A stretch of 64,000 bases of DNA from Methylomonas fluvii. Its GTDB lineage: Bacteria; Pseudomonadota; Gammaproteobacteria; Methylococcales; Methylomonadaceae. Each line of letters begins with the position of its first letter. The first letter of the stretch is position 1. Shown here one piece after another: positions 25,737-35,300 of this stretch. The stretch lies in the NCBI RefSeq assembly GCF_014850975.1, contig NZ_JACXST010000003.1, positions 62,001 to 126,000 on the forward strand, given 5' to 3'. Both the position numbers and the translations under genes were made by a program. The notes beneath the pieces were generated by a model, which saw nothing but the letters and a program-made list of their open reading frames with translations, had not been told where the DNA came from and did not search any database.

Positions 25737-27172
25737 CTTCGTTTCCCTTTCGACGTCTCGTCGTATTCCTGTTGTTGATCGAATCTAGTGTGCCGGCCTA
25801 TGCCGATTTGCAGCAGGAGATGGATGGCATGTTTGGCACCATGACCAACTTTACTGCACCGACCGCCCATTTAGGCCAACGCCGTGGCGTGATTACTGGC
25901 GGCAGTCTGGTCGCTCGCAATGGCATTACTAACACCAATCTGGTGTCGTTCGTACCGCCATCGTTCAGCGCGGGTTGTGGTGGTATCGATTTGTTCGGTG
26001 GCAGTTTCAGTTTTATCAACTTCAACCAGTTCGTGCAGTTGCTGCGTAACGTCGCGGGCAATGCCGCCGGGTATGCGTTTCAATTGGCCGTCGGCGCCAT
26101 GTGCCCCTGGTGCGCTTCGGTCATGACCGACCTGCAAAAGAAAATTCAGGAAATGAACCAGATGTTCAGTAATTCCTGTCGGTTATCGCAGGGCTTGGTC
26201 AACGATACCGTCAAAGCCTTCGATTTACAAAGCAAGGTCAATTTATCCAACGCCTCGTTTACCCAAGGCATCAGCGATGTGTTCTCCAGTTGGACCAATA
26301 CCAGCACATTAGGCGATCCGATGCAGCAGGTGAAACAAAACGCCCCTAATGACATGACCCAGAAAATCCAGGGCAATCTGGTGTGGCGAGCCTTGGTCAA
26401 CCAAAACGCCGGCGCCTGGTTTCGCTTCGGCGGAAATGATTTATTGCAGGCCGCAATGAGTATTTCCGGCACGGTGATCGTCGATGCCCCGCAAGCCGCT
26501 GCCGATGGCAAAGGTGAAAACAACGCCATCAGCGCACCGCCACCAATTTTACGCATCAAGGATTTGATGTACGGCAATGATGCCGGTAACAGCTATCAAA
26601 CGGTGAGTCTTTATGTCTGCTCGGACGGTACCGGTGCTGATCAGTGTTTGAAACCCATCGTCCGCAACGTCAATCTGGTCGGACTCAAACAGCGTGTGAT
26701 GGAAATGCTGCTCGGCTCGGCCAATAACGGAAATGGCCTGATCTACAAATTCGCCACCAACAGCGGCCAAATTACCGCCGCTGAACAAGCCTTCATGCAA
26801 ACCGTGCCCGATGCCATCGGCGGCATGATTCATAACCTGGCCCGGGAAGATGCCGGTATCGCCAAACTGTGGGCTGAAGAGGCAGCACCGGTGATTGCCT
26901 TAGAACTGGCGCAATTGATCGTCAACGATGTCTTGAACGCTGTACAGGTGGCCGCGCAAATCAATGACCATGCCTACGCCAAATTGCTGATGGATTCTTT
27001 GAGTGTGGCCAGGCAACAGATTCAAGATGAATACGTCACCATTGCCGGTCGTTATGGCAATCCACAAACCCTGATGGCGTTTTATCAACAGTTGATGAAT
27101 ACCGTCAAACCGCGTCAGTACGGCAGCGTCACTCAGGTTTCCGCCACTGGAACGGCGTGGCCCAGTCCGTAA
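25733..27172 (+). CDS. traH: Conjugal transfer protein TraH
   Basis: A 479-residue exported protein (signal peptide cleaved near VPAYA, about residue 24). It carries the TraH family features: the N-terminal DLQQEMDGMFGTMTNFTAP, the region AGCGGIDLFGGSFSFINFNQF (conserved GxxxFxxGSFSFI-type block, near 82-102), and a helical C-terminus. In F-type systems TraH is a periplasmic/outer-membrane partner of TraF and TraW in pilus assembly and mating. Length agrees with family members. It is intact and coupled to traF. Confidence 0.9.
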   Translation: MTSFPFRRLVVFLLLIESSVPAYADLQQEMDGMFGTMTNFTAPTAHLGQRRGVITGGSLVARNGITNTNLVSFVPPSFSAGCGGIDLFGGSFSFINFNQFVQLLRNVAGNAAGYAFQLAVGAMCPWCASVMTDLQKKIQEMNQMFSNSCRLSQGLVNDTVKAFDLQSKVNLSNASFTQGISDVFSSWTNTSTLGDPMQQVKQNAPNDMTQKIQGNLVWRALVNQNAGAWFRFGGNDLLQAAMSISGTVIVDAPQAAADGKGENNAISAPPPILRIKDLMYGNDAGNSYQTVSLYVCSDGTGADQCLKPIVRNVNLVGLKQRVMEMLLGSANNGNGLIYKFATNSGQITAAEQAFMQTVPDAIGGMIHNLAREDAGIAKLWAEEAAPVIALELAQLIVNDVLNAVQVAAQINDHAYAKLLMDSLSVARQQIQDEYVTIAGRYGNPQTLMAFYQQLMNTVKPRQYGSVTQVSATGTAWPSP

Positions 27173-27226
27173 TGCCGGTTCATGACGCGGTGTCTTATTT
27201 TCGAGTTAGATAAAAGCAGGTAGCCC

Positions 27227-30200
27227 ATGTTTGAAATCTTCTCCGTGGGCGATTCCGCCTATCTACAAGCAGTATTGAATGCAGTCGCCATGATCGCCGG
27301 TACTGGTGATTACCGCACGGCAGCGGCTATTGGTGGGATCATCGGTGTGATTATTATCATGCTGCGCGCCTTGATTCAGTTCGATGGTCGCGGCATTCGC
27401 TATCAAGATCTGTTCATCGCCTATGTGCTGTGGTTGATGCTGTATGCGCCGTCGGTGCGAGTCAGTATCGAAGATGCCTATACCGGCAGTGTAGTGGTGG
27501 TCGATAACGTACCCATGGGGCCGGCCGTGGTTGGGAGTGTGATGTCGAATATGGGCTATCGCACCACCCGATTGTTCGAACAAGCCTTTGGTACACCGAC
27601 CATGACCGGCAATGGCTTTGCCGATAGCTTGCAGACTTTAACGGCGGTGCGCAAAAACCTGTTATCGCGGATTCATTTAGGTGCAGCCAATGCGCCGGTC
27701 GCCGGTAGCGACATGGAAGCTTCGTTTGCTAATTACGTCAAGGAATGTACCTTGACCGGCGTGGATTTACATCTGAAATCGGTCGATGCGATTTTGCGCG
27801 ATGCCGATCCGCTCAATGCCATTCGCTTTGACTCGGACATTTACATGACCGAGATTTATATCGGTGGTCAGCCGCAAACCCAAACCTGTACCGATGCCTG
27901 GACCAATCTGGGCAATCTTGCCAACGGCGCCTTTAGCACGGCCCTGGAAACCCAGTTACAACAAATTCTGGGGGTGCCGGCTGCCGCAGACACCCTGGCA
28001 AAAATCCAGGATGCGTTTGATGCGCTGGCGGGACCGGGTGTGGTGGATGCCAGTCAGTACATGTTGATGTCGGCGATCATGCCGATGTTTGAGCAAGGCG
28101 TGGTGGGGCGGCATGAAGACGGTCTGCACTGGACCAAGGCCTCGATGATCGAACAAGCTATTCAGCAGCGCAATACTCAATGGGCGGCAGAACAGACCTT
28201 GTTTTCGAAAATCGTCCGGCCGATGATGGCGTTCATCGAAGGCCTGAGTTATGCCATCGCCCCGTTCATGGCCTTTGTGGTGTTGTTTGGCAGTGTCGGT
28301 ATTCGCATGAATATTGGCTATTTCTCGATGCTGTTGTGGATCCAGTTATGGATGCCGATTCTGGCGGTGATCAACTTATTTCTCCAAATGTCGGCGGCCG
28401 GCAAAATGGCGGCACTGACCTCAGCCAATTACAATCTGCCATCGATGATGGGCATTTACCAGCTGGATATGGAGTTGCAGCAGTGGCTATCCATCGGCGG
28501 CATGTTGGCGGCATCGACACCGGCCATTACGTTGATGTTGATTTATCGGGGGGCAGTCACCGCCACGCATTTTCTGGGGCGGATGGACGGCGGTGATTAT
28601 GCCAACGAACGCATTGCCACCCCGGATGTCATCAGTCCGGCACCAATTTTAAATGCCCAGCCGCAGCATCAGTACAGTCCGCTCTCGGCTGTGACCCAGA
28701 CCGGCAGTGACAAAGTGCTACCCACGTTCTCTGCCGGCAAGGATATGAGTGCGGCCGTTTCATCGGCGTATAGCGCGTCAGAGCAAGCGACCAGCAGTTT
28801 CATGAACAGCTTGTCGTCCACTGCCTCAAAATCCAGCAGCATTACCCATGATGCCTTTGATAGTCGCTCACTGGGCCAACAGATCGCCAGCAGTTCCAGT
28901 CATACCGATGCTTATAACCGGCAGTTCGGTGAAGCCTTTGCCAAGAAACATGCGGATACCCGTATTTCGGCAGACAGTTTTTCCGCACTGGTCGCCGGCA
29001 GTGCTAATGCCGGCGCCAAACTGGGTAACGATCAATTAAGTGCAGCAATTTCCGGACGCTTGCAGAACGATTTCAAAGTGGGGCAGGATAAGTCAGATGC
29101 CATTGCCGCCGATATTAGCCAAACCGTTAATGATGCGCAGGGTTATCAGGTTGGTCTGGCCAAAAACTTGGCGATGGATGCGCAGGACGGTACCCGGAAT
29201 GTGGCTTCAATGGGTTTACAAAGTCAATCACTTTCCTCTTTGCAACGCAGCGCAACGGATGTGGTTTCGGCTAATGAAACCTACCAACAAACGGCATCGG
29301 CACAACAACGGTTTGGGAGTCAGGCCAGCTTTGGTGCGGCGGAAACCGGTTACAAGATCGCTAATGACAACTCCCTGATGGAACGCCTCGATCACACCCT
29401 GGATCAGTATGGGTTGCGCGGTGATACCCAGCGACTGGCCTCGCAGTGGAAAGCTGCCGGTTGGATCAGTAACAGTGAACAGGCTTATGCCGCTGCGGGC
29501 ATGTCATTGTTAACCGGGTTTTCGTCGCCCAGCTATCGCACCCTCGACAATCAGCAATCCCGGCAAGCCGAAGTCGCCGGCTACCAATTATTGGGCGATG
29601 CCTTCAACGGGCCGCAAGCGGATCAAAGTCATAGCCCCGTTAGAAACGAATCGTTGCAGAATCGGGTGCCACACATCGGAAGCGTTCAGTCGAATGTCGA
29701 GCAAGTTAACCTGGTTGATCCGCGAACTGAAGTCACTGGTCTCGGTCATCGTGCGCAGCAACAAATCAATCGTACCGGTAACAAGGTCGGTTCTGGTCAG
29801 CGGGCCATCGAGGCGAATCATGATCAGAACCTTCAAGGTCTAGACCAAACCTCCAAAACCGGGTTTGCCGAGTTGGCCAAAATCAAAGCGGAGCATTTTA
29901 AAGCGGCCATTGCTGCTGCGGCCAACGATACGCCTTCGGCGGCTGAAGCGTCTTATAACTATTTGGGGGGAAGTCTTTACAACACGGCTAAAAACATTGA
30001 AGCAGGTGGTTCGGCCAGTAGCCAATACATCAAACAATTCAATGAAGGCTATGAACAGGCTCGTTCTCAGGGCTCTGATGTCTGGGAGTCGGTCAAATTT
30101 GCAGCTTCTCAGTCATATCCAGGGTTTATGGAGGCTACCCAAACTTGGGCAGATCAACGAGTCAATGCAGTGGCTGACAGACTAACACCCAATCAACAAG

Positions 30201-30424
30201 CCTATTATCGTGCAGCCCTGTTTGAAGCATTCGCGGGCATTGATGTCGGTGGTACGCAGCTAGGCCTACTCGATAAGCTTAAGCAGGAGATGATTGACGA
30301 GGACGGGACTGTCGAAGGGAACAATATCGCCAAATTGCTTTTGGGTGCGGCGGGCCAGAATCGAATGGATTTAGTCAATCAAATCGGTAACTACAATCGG
30401 GCCCTGGGTCGAGTCAATTATTAG
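27227..30424 (+). CDS. traG: Mating-pair stabilisation protein TraG
   Basis: A 1065-residue inner-membrane protein. The N-terminal TraG_N domain has several membrane segments (about 40-55, 65-80, 335-360, 375-400, 425-445). The long C-terminal periplasmic part (about 480-1065) is rich in Gln, Ser, Ala and Asn, as in F and SXT TraG. TraG stabilises mating aggregates, and its periplasmic part is the target of entry exclusion in SXT-type systems. It starts 54 bp after traH. No genes for the other type IV secretion components (TraL, E, K, B, V, C, W, U, N) are in the window. Confidence 0.9.
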   Translation: MFEIFSVGDSAYLQAVLNAVAMIAGTGDYRTAAAIGGIIGVIIIMLRALIQFDGRGIRYQDLFIAYVLWLMLYAPSVRVSIEDAYTGSVVVVDNVPMGPAVVGSVMSNMGYRTTRLFEQAFGTPTMTGNGFADSLQTLTAVRKNLLSRIHLGAANAPVAGSDMEASFANYVKECTLTGVDLHLKSVDAILRDADPLNAIRFDSDIYMTEIYIGGQPQTQTCTDAWTNLGNLANGAFSTALETQLQQILGVPAAADTLAKIQDAFDALAGPGVVDASQYMLMSAIMPMFEQGVVGRHEDGLHWTKASMIEQAIQQRNTQWAAEQTLFSKIVRPMMAFIEGLSYAIAPFMAFVVLFGSVGIRMNIGYFSMLLWIQLWMPILAVINLFLQMSAAGKMAALTSANYNLPSMMGIYQLDMELQQWLSIGGMLAASTPAITLMLIYRGAVTATHFLGRMDGGDYANERIATPDVISPAPILNAQPQHQYSPLSAVTQTGSDKVLPTFSAGKDMSAAVSSAYSASEQATSSFMNSLSSTASKSSSITHDAFDSRSLGQQIASSSSHTDAYNRQFGEAFAKKHADTRISADSFSALVAGSANAGAKLGNDQLSAAISGRLQNDFKVGQDKSDAIAADISQTVNDAQGYQVGLAKNLAMDAQDGTRNVASMGLQSQSLSSLQRSATDVVSANETYQQTASAQQRFGSQASFGAAETGYKIANDNSLMERLDHTLDQYGLRGDTQRLASQWKAAGWISNSEQAYAAAGMSLLTGFSSPSYRTLDNQQSRQAEVAGYQLLGDAFNGPQADQSHSPVRNESLQNRVPHIGSVQSNVEQVNLVDPRTEVTGLGHRAQQQINRTGNKVGSGQRAIEANHDQNLQGLDQTSKTGFAELAKIKAEHFKAAIAAAANDTPSAAEASYNYLGGSLYNTAKNIEAGGSASSQYIKQFNEGYEQARSQGSDVWESVKFAASQSYPGFMEATQTWADQRVNAVADRLTPNQQAYYRAALFEAFAGIDVGGTQLGLLDKLKQEMIDEDGTVEGNNIAKLLLGAAGQNRMDLVNQIGNYNRALGRVNY

Positions 30425-30432
30425 TGGGAAGA

Positions 30433-31080
30433 TCATCGGAAGCAAATTAGTCCCACAACCAGTCCGCGAAGCACAATAATGAAGAAAAATCCGCCTATGT
30501 AGCTCGTCAATTCACTGTAATTGATCGCGATCAACATACCGATCGTAATTAGTGTTAACCAATAGTATTTACTTTCATGGGATAGCTTGGATGCTAATTG
30601 TTCAATGCCCTGAAAAAGTAATTCCGCGAGGAATGTGACGCCAAATATTACGGCACCATAGAAGGCTGCGAGGCCAATTTGGTCGGACACGATGTTTAAA
30701 TCACTCATGACAAATAGTAACAGGCTGCAAACAGCCATGAGCAATAGCTGGCCCAAAACCGCTAGTGACGGCTTTGAGGTATGAAATCGATTTATGAATC
30801 GTCCAAGCCCGCTTTGGAATTTTGTGAAAGTAGCACCACAAAAAGGGCAAATCGATTTCAGTGGCTGTCCATAGTAAATGACGACCCTCGGTACCATTGC
30901 TCGGCTACATTCATGGCAATGTACAGTAGCGTGATGTCCGATAAACATTGATTGGACGGATTGGGGTTGCTGAAAAGTGGTGCTGACTTTAAATCGGTTT
31001 GACAGAGAAGATGACATCCATAGCTCCCGAATATCTTGGTGCGAGTATCGTACGGCGGTATTGGTCAATTGCCAAGTCAT
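30433..31080 (-). CDS. Zinc-ribbon membrane protein of unknown function, next to traG
   Basis: Up to 215 residues. Near residues 56-85 there is a four-cysteine zinc ribbon (CHEC, then CPFC 22 residues later). Behind it are four hydrophobic segments (about 106-124, 133-155, 170-185, 192-213). A later ATG (MFIGHHATVHCHECS, 30945) would remove the N-terminal 45 residues. I do not recognise a family. It sits convergent to traG with an 8-bp gap, in the place where SXT-type elements encode the entry-exclusion protein, so an exclusion role is conceivable but unproven. Confidence 0.6.
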   Translation of the reverse strand: MTWQLTNTAVRYSHQDIRELWMSSSLSNRFKVSTTFQQPQSVQSMFIGHHATVHCHECSRAMVPRVVIYYGQPLKSICPFCGATFTKFQSGLGRFINRFHTSKPSLAVLGQLLLMAVCSLLLFVMSDLNIVSDQIGLAAFYGAVIFGVTFLAELLFQGIEQLASKLSHESKYYWLTLITIGMLIAINYSELTSYIGGFFFIIVLRGLVVGLICFR

Positions 31081-31246
31081 AGTATTGAAATTATTGGATT
31101 TTTACACGTTTAAGTTCATAAGTTTCACCATAAGTCTGAGTCAGAATGACAGGCCATTAATTTTGCCTGTATGCGCGAAAAGCGGCTTGCTTCATATGCA
31201 ATTTGTCAGAAACGAATTTAGATTTCTGACACTCGATTTATGTCCA

Positions 31247-32395
31247 TCAGCTCGCCAACAAATCGATATAAGATTGATAACTGTAACTGCGGTTTTTTTT
31301 AAGCCCGGTAAATTCCACTACGATACCCAGCTCTTCCAAAACCTTGACCGCCGCCGTAGCGGTTGGAAAGGTCGTGTTCAGTTTCTGGCGCACCTGTTCG
31401 ATACTGAATCGAGGCATCATCGGCAGTAATTCAAACAAACGATAACTGGCCGGGCCGACTTTCGCCGCACCCAGCAGGCGCCGCCGATCCGCCGCGACCA
31501 AGCTGGCAATCGCCACAATGCTACGTTCAGCATCGGTCGCTGCCATCGCCACCGCTTCCAAAAAGAATGACACCCAGCCTTCCCAGTCACCCTCGCTACG
31601 GATGGCCGACAAACAGCGGTAGTACTCGCTCTGGTGTTGTTTCAAATAGCCGCTAAGATAGAGCAAGGGTTCGGGTAATAAGCCCCAATGCTCCATCAAC
31701 GCTGCAATCAACAAGCGACCAATTCGGCCGTTGCCATCCAAAAATGGGTGGATGGTTTCAAATTGGGCATGAACCAGGGCAATTTTCACCAATGGCGGCA
31801 AGCCCTCAGACGACGTTGAGTGAATGAAACGTTCCACATCGGCCAACAAATCCGCGACCCGTTCCGGCGGTGGCGGTACAAACGCCGCATTGCCGGGCCG
31901 GGTACCACCAATCCAGTTCTGCGAACGGCGCAACTCGCCGGGTTGTTTACCCGTGCCTCTCGCCCCATCCAGCAGAAGTTGGTGAGCATTGCACAATAAA
32001 CGGACGCTGATCGGCAAGCCATCGGCAGCGCGCAGGTTATCCTGCACCAGACGGAAGGCGCGTAGATAGTTGGTCACTTCCTCCACATCGTCTGTGTTGC
32101 TGATGGCAAAGCCAGCTTCGTCATCGAACAAGTCCGTTAACGTGGCTTGAGTGCCCTCGATTTGCGAGGTCAGTAACGCCTCTTTTCGGATCGCGCTATA
32201 CAACAACCAATCCACCGAAGGTACAAGGCCGGATACCCCCGATAACCTTGCCAAGGCCAACTCAGCGTTATGATTGAGCGCGGCTAAGCTTTCGACAGCT
32301 AAAGCGGGATTGCTCGGCGGCAAGGAATGCGGGACAAACGCTCGCACCGGCTCACCCAAAGTTGTAGAAATGATGTAATCGCCAGTGCTGCGCAT
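31247..32395 (-). CDS. Fic-domain protein (AMPylase type) with N-terminal inhibitory motif
   Basis: A 382-residue Fic protein. The catalytic motif HPFLDGNGRIGR (about 203-214) is complete, including the H and the second G/R residues that bind ATP. An upstream TSQIEGTQ segment (about 77-84) fits the inhibitory (S/T)xxxE(G/N) helix placed before the Fic core (class II). The C-terminus is a winged-helix-like domain (SIEQVRQKLNTTFPTATAAVKVLEEL). Such proteins transfer AMP to a Tyr, Ser or Thr of a target. It is ICE cargo; the target is unknown. The ATG at 32395 is favoured over 32425 because it gives the common MRSTGDYI start. Confidence 0.85.
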   Translation of the reverse strand: MRSTGDYIISTTLGEPVRAFVPHSLPPSNPALAVESLAALNHNAELALARLSGVSGLVPSVDWLLYSAIRKEALLTSQIEGTQATLTDLFDDEAGFAISNTDDVEEVTNYLRAFRLVQDNLRAADGLPISVRLLCNAHQLLLDGARGTGKQPGELRRSQNWIGGTRPGNAAFVPPPPERVADLLADVERFIHSTSSEGLPPLVKIALVHAQFETIHPFLDGNGRIGRLLIAALMEHWGLLPEPLLYLSGYLKQHQSEYYRCLSAIRSEGDWEGWVSFFLEAVAMAATDAERSIVAIASLVAADRRRLLGAAKVGPASYRLFELLPMMPRFSIEQVRQKLNTTFPTATAAVKVLEELGIVVEFTGLKKNRSYSYQSYIDLLAS

Positions 32396-33126
32396 GATAT
32401 GTAAATTCTCTTTAATTGATCCCAAACATATTAAAGCATTCTTTAATTTAATGCATGGCTTTCAAAGAATACTTGAATACGCGAAGTTTGCTCCACTGGG
32501 CTATCAAACACCACGAAAGTCTTATATCGGTGAAGGGTTGCGCCATGACGAGGCATGTTACTTGGGCTGCGTTTCGTCGTAATTTATCGAAGCCCTAAAA
32601 CGGCTTGGTGGGACAGACAATCGTGCCGTTGAGTTCTACAAGGACATCGTTGGCAATTATTGCTAGGGAAGCGGGCCAGCGGGCATGGTCATTCGAGCTT
32701 TATCCTGGCCCGAACCCTAGGTTGCGCTGGCTACATTGCAGCGGCTTCGAGCAAAATTACCCGAATCTGAATGGGAAGCCTTGCGTGGCGTGCGAGCGTT
32801 ATTACAGAGTTGGATGGCACGAGTCGTTAGTGAAGAGATAAAGGTGCATGGCTGTGTCTTGGTTTTTACTCAGTGGTGCAGACCAAGTTGAAGCACTCGA
32901 AATACGGTGGGATTGAATGAATTCGAAAAATACCAACTACTGCCATCTTTTCCAGCATGCCAAGTCCGATCGAGACGGCCATCCGTAGAGATTGTTGCCA
33001 ACACAGGCAAAAGAAATTCACGCAAATTGCTGATCACTTTCTCCAGTGACAGCCGGGTTAATGCATTTTTTCTTAGAAAACCCCGCCATTGTTTTTCTTT
33101 CTGAGAATCGGTGAAGAACTCGTCAC
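32396..33126. other. Gene-poor stretch between Fic and AbiE remnants
   Basis: About 730 bp without a convincing gene. A plus-strand frame reading RAKLPESEWEALRGVRALL (about 32740-32800) looks like the tail of a decayed protein, but no start or family could be supported. Confidence 0.4.
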
Positions 33127-33833
33127 TTAAGCCGGCACTCGCTGGGGAATAGCCATTCGCCGTTGTTCGAAGGTTACTGCAACAGCGCTCGCCAGTAAGG
33201 CACCTTCGAAATCAGAGTGTTTTGCCAACACCCAGAGATCGAAAAAATCCTTCATCCGGCTATTTAATACACCCAGTGATGTTAATGCTTCCAGCTTTTC
33301 AGCAACGACCGTGTAACGAGGATAGGCACGTATTTTTGGCGTGCTCATGTCAGGCAAAATGACCGGGTAAAAGACATCCTCAGGACCGGCACGACCGAGT
33401 CATCGAAACCAACTTCCATCAGTACCCGGCAACGAGCGCTATCGAGCGGGCCAATCAGCGTCACTCGAACGCCTGCATAATTTGCTTCTTTCCGGATTTC
33501 GGCAGCCTTGACGGAATCGGGCTGAAACGCAATGCCGTCCTCAACATCAATCTGGCAGATGTCCTGAAATATTTTTTCCAGATGAGGAATTTCTGCAGAA
33601 CCAAAACCCAAAAAATTGGCATCGTGATTGGCGCGGTGCGGTACATCGAACCACAAGTCGAACAGCAGTGCACCTTTAAGCAGAAATTGGTCTCGCTGTT
33701 CTGAGACACTCAGACGGTAGAGCAGGCGTTCCAATGCGTAGCGGGTCAGCAACAGTTTGTAATCCAGCATTTCTGCCCGAGCCTTGTTGAACAGACGATC
33801 CCGAATCGATGCCCCTATGTTTCGAATGCTCAT
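33127..33833 (-). pseudogene. AbiEii-type nucleotidyltransferase toxin, frameshifted
   Basis: This resembles the AbiEii/AbiGii toxins of type IV toxin-antitoxin systems: a start near ATG 33833 (MSIRNIGASIRDRLF), then LLTRYALERLLYRLS and LLKGALLFDLWF. The sequence normally continues with a DxD-like metal site (RPTRDLDLLGFG); here it reads HDANFLGFG, so the second acidic residue is Asn. A one-base deletion near 33385 shifts the frame after VVPVL. The C-terminal part (DVFYPVILPDMSTPKIRAY ... FFDLWVLA) is in another frame. The toxin is therefore unlikely to be active. Confidence 0.8.
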
Positions 33834-33834
33834 G

Positions 33835-34338
33835 CCAGGCATCGCGTAGTGCCTCAAGGGCGACATCAAGCCCGATTTTGTTGCGGTACTTGAAGCATTT
33901 GGCGACGGTCTTTGCGACGCCGGTGATGCGGATGGTTACGCCATCCACGATGTGCTCTTCAGCACCTTCAGTCAGCGCGGCGCCCGAGAAGCGGACTATG
34001 CGTAGCGGCGGGTATTCAAGCATTGGGGCGATGGCTTTATTTTCGATGGCCAGCCATACTTCGAAAGGCGCTTGTGTTGTTAGTCCATGAAAACGTAGCG
34101 CAGATAGCAGACAGATAATGCCCTTGGGCACCCTGAGCGCCACTTCCGCCAGCGATCCGTGAGCTGAAATCTCACGCCCCGGCAATCCGTACAGTCCTCG
34201 TCCGACGCGTTCAAGTTGTCCGCGACGAACAGCCCGGGTCAAGGATACGCGAGGTATTTCCAATGGCATGAGATCACACGGGCGGATTAGTCCGCGCTAT
34301 CGCGCTAGTTCGATTAGTCTGTCAGCATTAGTATCCAT
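33835..34338 (-). pseudogene. AbiEi-type antitoxin, nonsense mutation and lost 3' end
   Basis: The original ATG is probably 34338, giving MDTNADRLIELAR, a common N-terminus for these winged-helix antitoxins. Codon 14 is TAG (34299-34297), after which the same frame continues as RGLIRPCDLMPLEIPRVSLT. The body (RRGQLERVGRGLYGLPG, CLLSALRFHGLTTQAPFEVWLA, KTVAKCFKYRNKIGLDVALEALRDAW) is well preserved. Family members run about 35 residues beyond ALRDAW; here the sequence passes straight into the toxin start, so the 3' end has been deleted. Together with the toxin lesions, the module looks dead. Confidence 0.75.
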
Positions 34339-34432
34339 GGTGATTATGGCGTTGCATAATCTAGGTAAATGTCAATAAATACCGTTGTATAGCAACTAGT
34401 TAATTTGTCATGATCGATGCCATTAGAAACCA

Positions 34433-34984
34433 TCAATTAGGTCGGCCCTTACGAACACCTCCGTTTTTCATGGCGCAAATCTGGCAAATCGGTGGGTAAT
34501 TGGTGCAGTAAATAATGAAATAATTCCTGCGGCAACCTGAGCAGTATTGCAAATCCGCTGAGCCAGCTTTCATGGCGTGAGTAATCACCCAAGCTTCATC
34601 AAAATTAGCAGGCCTTATCCGGCCGTAAGGTCGACGTTCACGAATATGGCCTGGAAACATATTGCAAAAATAGTCCCAAGCAAAAACGATGGCGTTTATA
34701 TCCATATTGGTTTTGATGTCTACGCGACTGGCACTGCGATAAATCGAAGCAAACAAAGCCATGTATAGGAACGACTCCCGTGTTTGTGCGATGGCTTCAA
34801 CGCTGGGAATGACACCCGAAATAGGCCGCTCTTTATGGATGGAATAATAGATATAGCGAAGGTCTTTAGGTCGCAGGATTTTGATGATTTGCCTAACGAT
34901 GGACGTTCGTAATTTTCGCTTTAACAGTTCATATGCCAGGTTGTGTTCTTTCAACCCTGATTGATAAGCGCTCAACTGGCTCAT
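34433..34984 (-). CDS. FlhC-like transcriptional activator (SetC homologue)
   Basis: A 183-residue protein of the FlhC family. The zinc site is visible as CSGC and CQIC (about 147-171), and the helical N-terminal part matches FlhC. In SXT/R391 elements and IncA/C plasmids, FlhC- and FlhD-like proteins (SetC/SetD, AcaC/AcaD) form the master activator of transfer genes. Here the gene lies directly after the FlhD-like gene with a 4-bp overlap and amid transfer genes, so a SetC role is more likely than flagellar control. No flagellar genes occur in the window. Confidence 0.85.
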   Translation of the reverse strand: MSQLSAYQSGLKEHNLAYELLKRKLRTSIVRQIIKILRPKDLRYIYYSIHKERPISGVIPSVEAIAQTRESFLYMALFASIYRSASRVDIKTNMDINAIVFAWDYFCNMFPGHIRERRPYGRIRPANFDEAWVITHAMKAGSADLQYCSGCRRNYFIIYCTNYPPICQICAMKNGGVRKGRPN

Positions 34985-35289
34985 GACTTGCTGTTGGGAC
35001 AGGGTAAAAACATCAATAACTCACTAGCACGACTTTCTGCTGAACCATCATCAGCATTTACGCTTTGTAGGAACTCTTCCCATTGGTTTGGGTTAAAGCG
35101 GGGAGCAAATTTCAAGTAGTCGCTACGGGCAAGTTGCTTGAATTGCTTGATTGACATACTTCTGATATGTGTAGTGGCTTCAGGCGTCAGCCCCAAACAG
35201 AACAAGGCTTTTTGCTCATTGCCGGATAAGATTAGCTCTTTTGCCGTGATCAGATAATCCAGATTCAGGTTGTAAAGATTATCATCCAT
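34981..35289 (-). CDS. FlhD-like transcriptional activator (SetD homologue)
   Basis: A 102-residue protein with the FlhD pattern: LYNLNLDYLITAKELILSGNEQKALFCLGL at the start, followed by two short helices and a disordered tail. FlhD pairs with FlhC as a heterohexameric activator. It overlaps the FlhC-like gene by 4 bp (ATGA) and lies 11 bp after the transglycosylase pseudogene, the same order as slt-setD-setC in SXT elements. It probably regulates transfer promoters with the FlhC-like protein; the three palindromes near traI and traF are candidate targets. Confidence 0.8.
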   Translation of the reverse strand: MDDNLYNLNLDYLITAKELILSGNEQKALFCLGLTPEATTHIRSMSIKQFKQLARSDYLKFAPRFNPNQWEEFLQSVNADDGSAESRASELLMFLPCPNSKS

Positions 35290-35300
35290 CCCGTTAAACC

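Noticed and set aside
28180..28596. 138-codon frame within traG
   Set aside because: Out of frame to TraG; repetitive Gly/His/Asp composition typical of shadow frames.
32605..32841. 78-codon plus-strand frame after the Fic gene
   Set aside because: It overlaps a different frame that looks more like a remnant; neither has a supported start.
34433..35289. Flagellar master regulator FlhDC
   Set aside because: No flagellar genes are nearby; the slt-setD-setC order and transfer genes favour the SXT-type activator.
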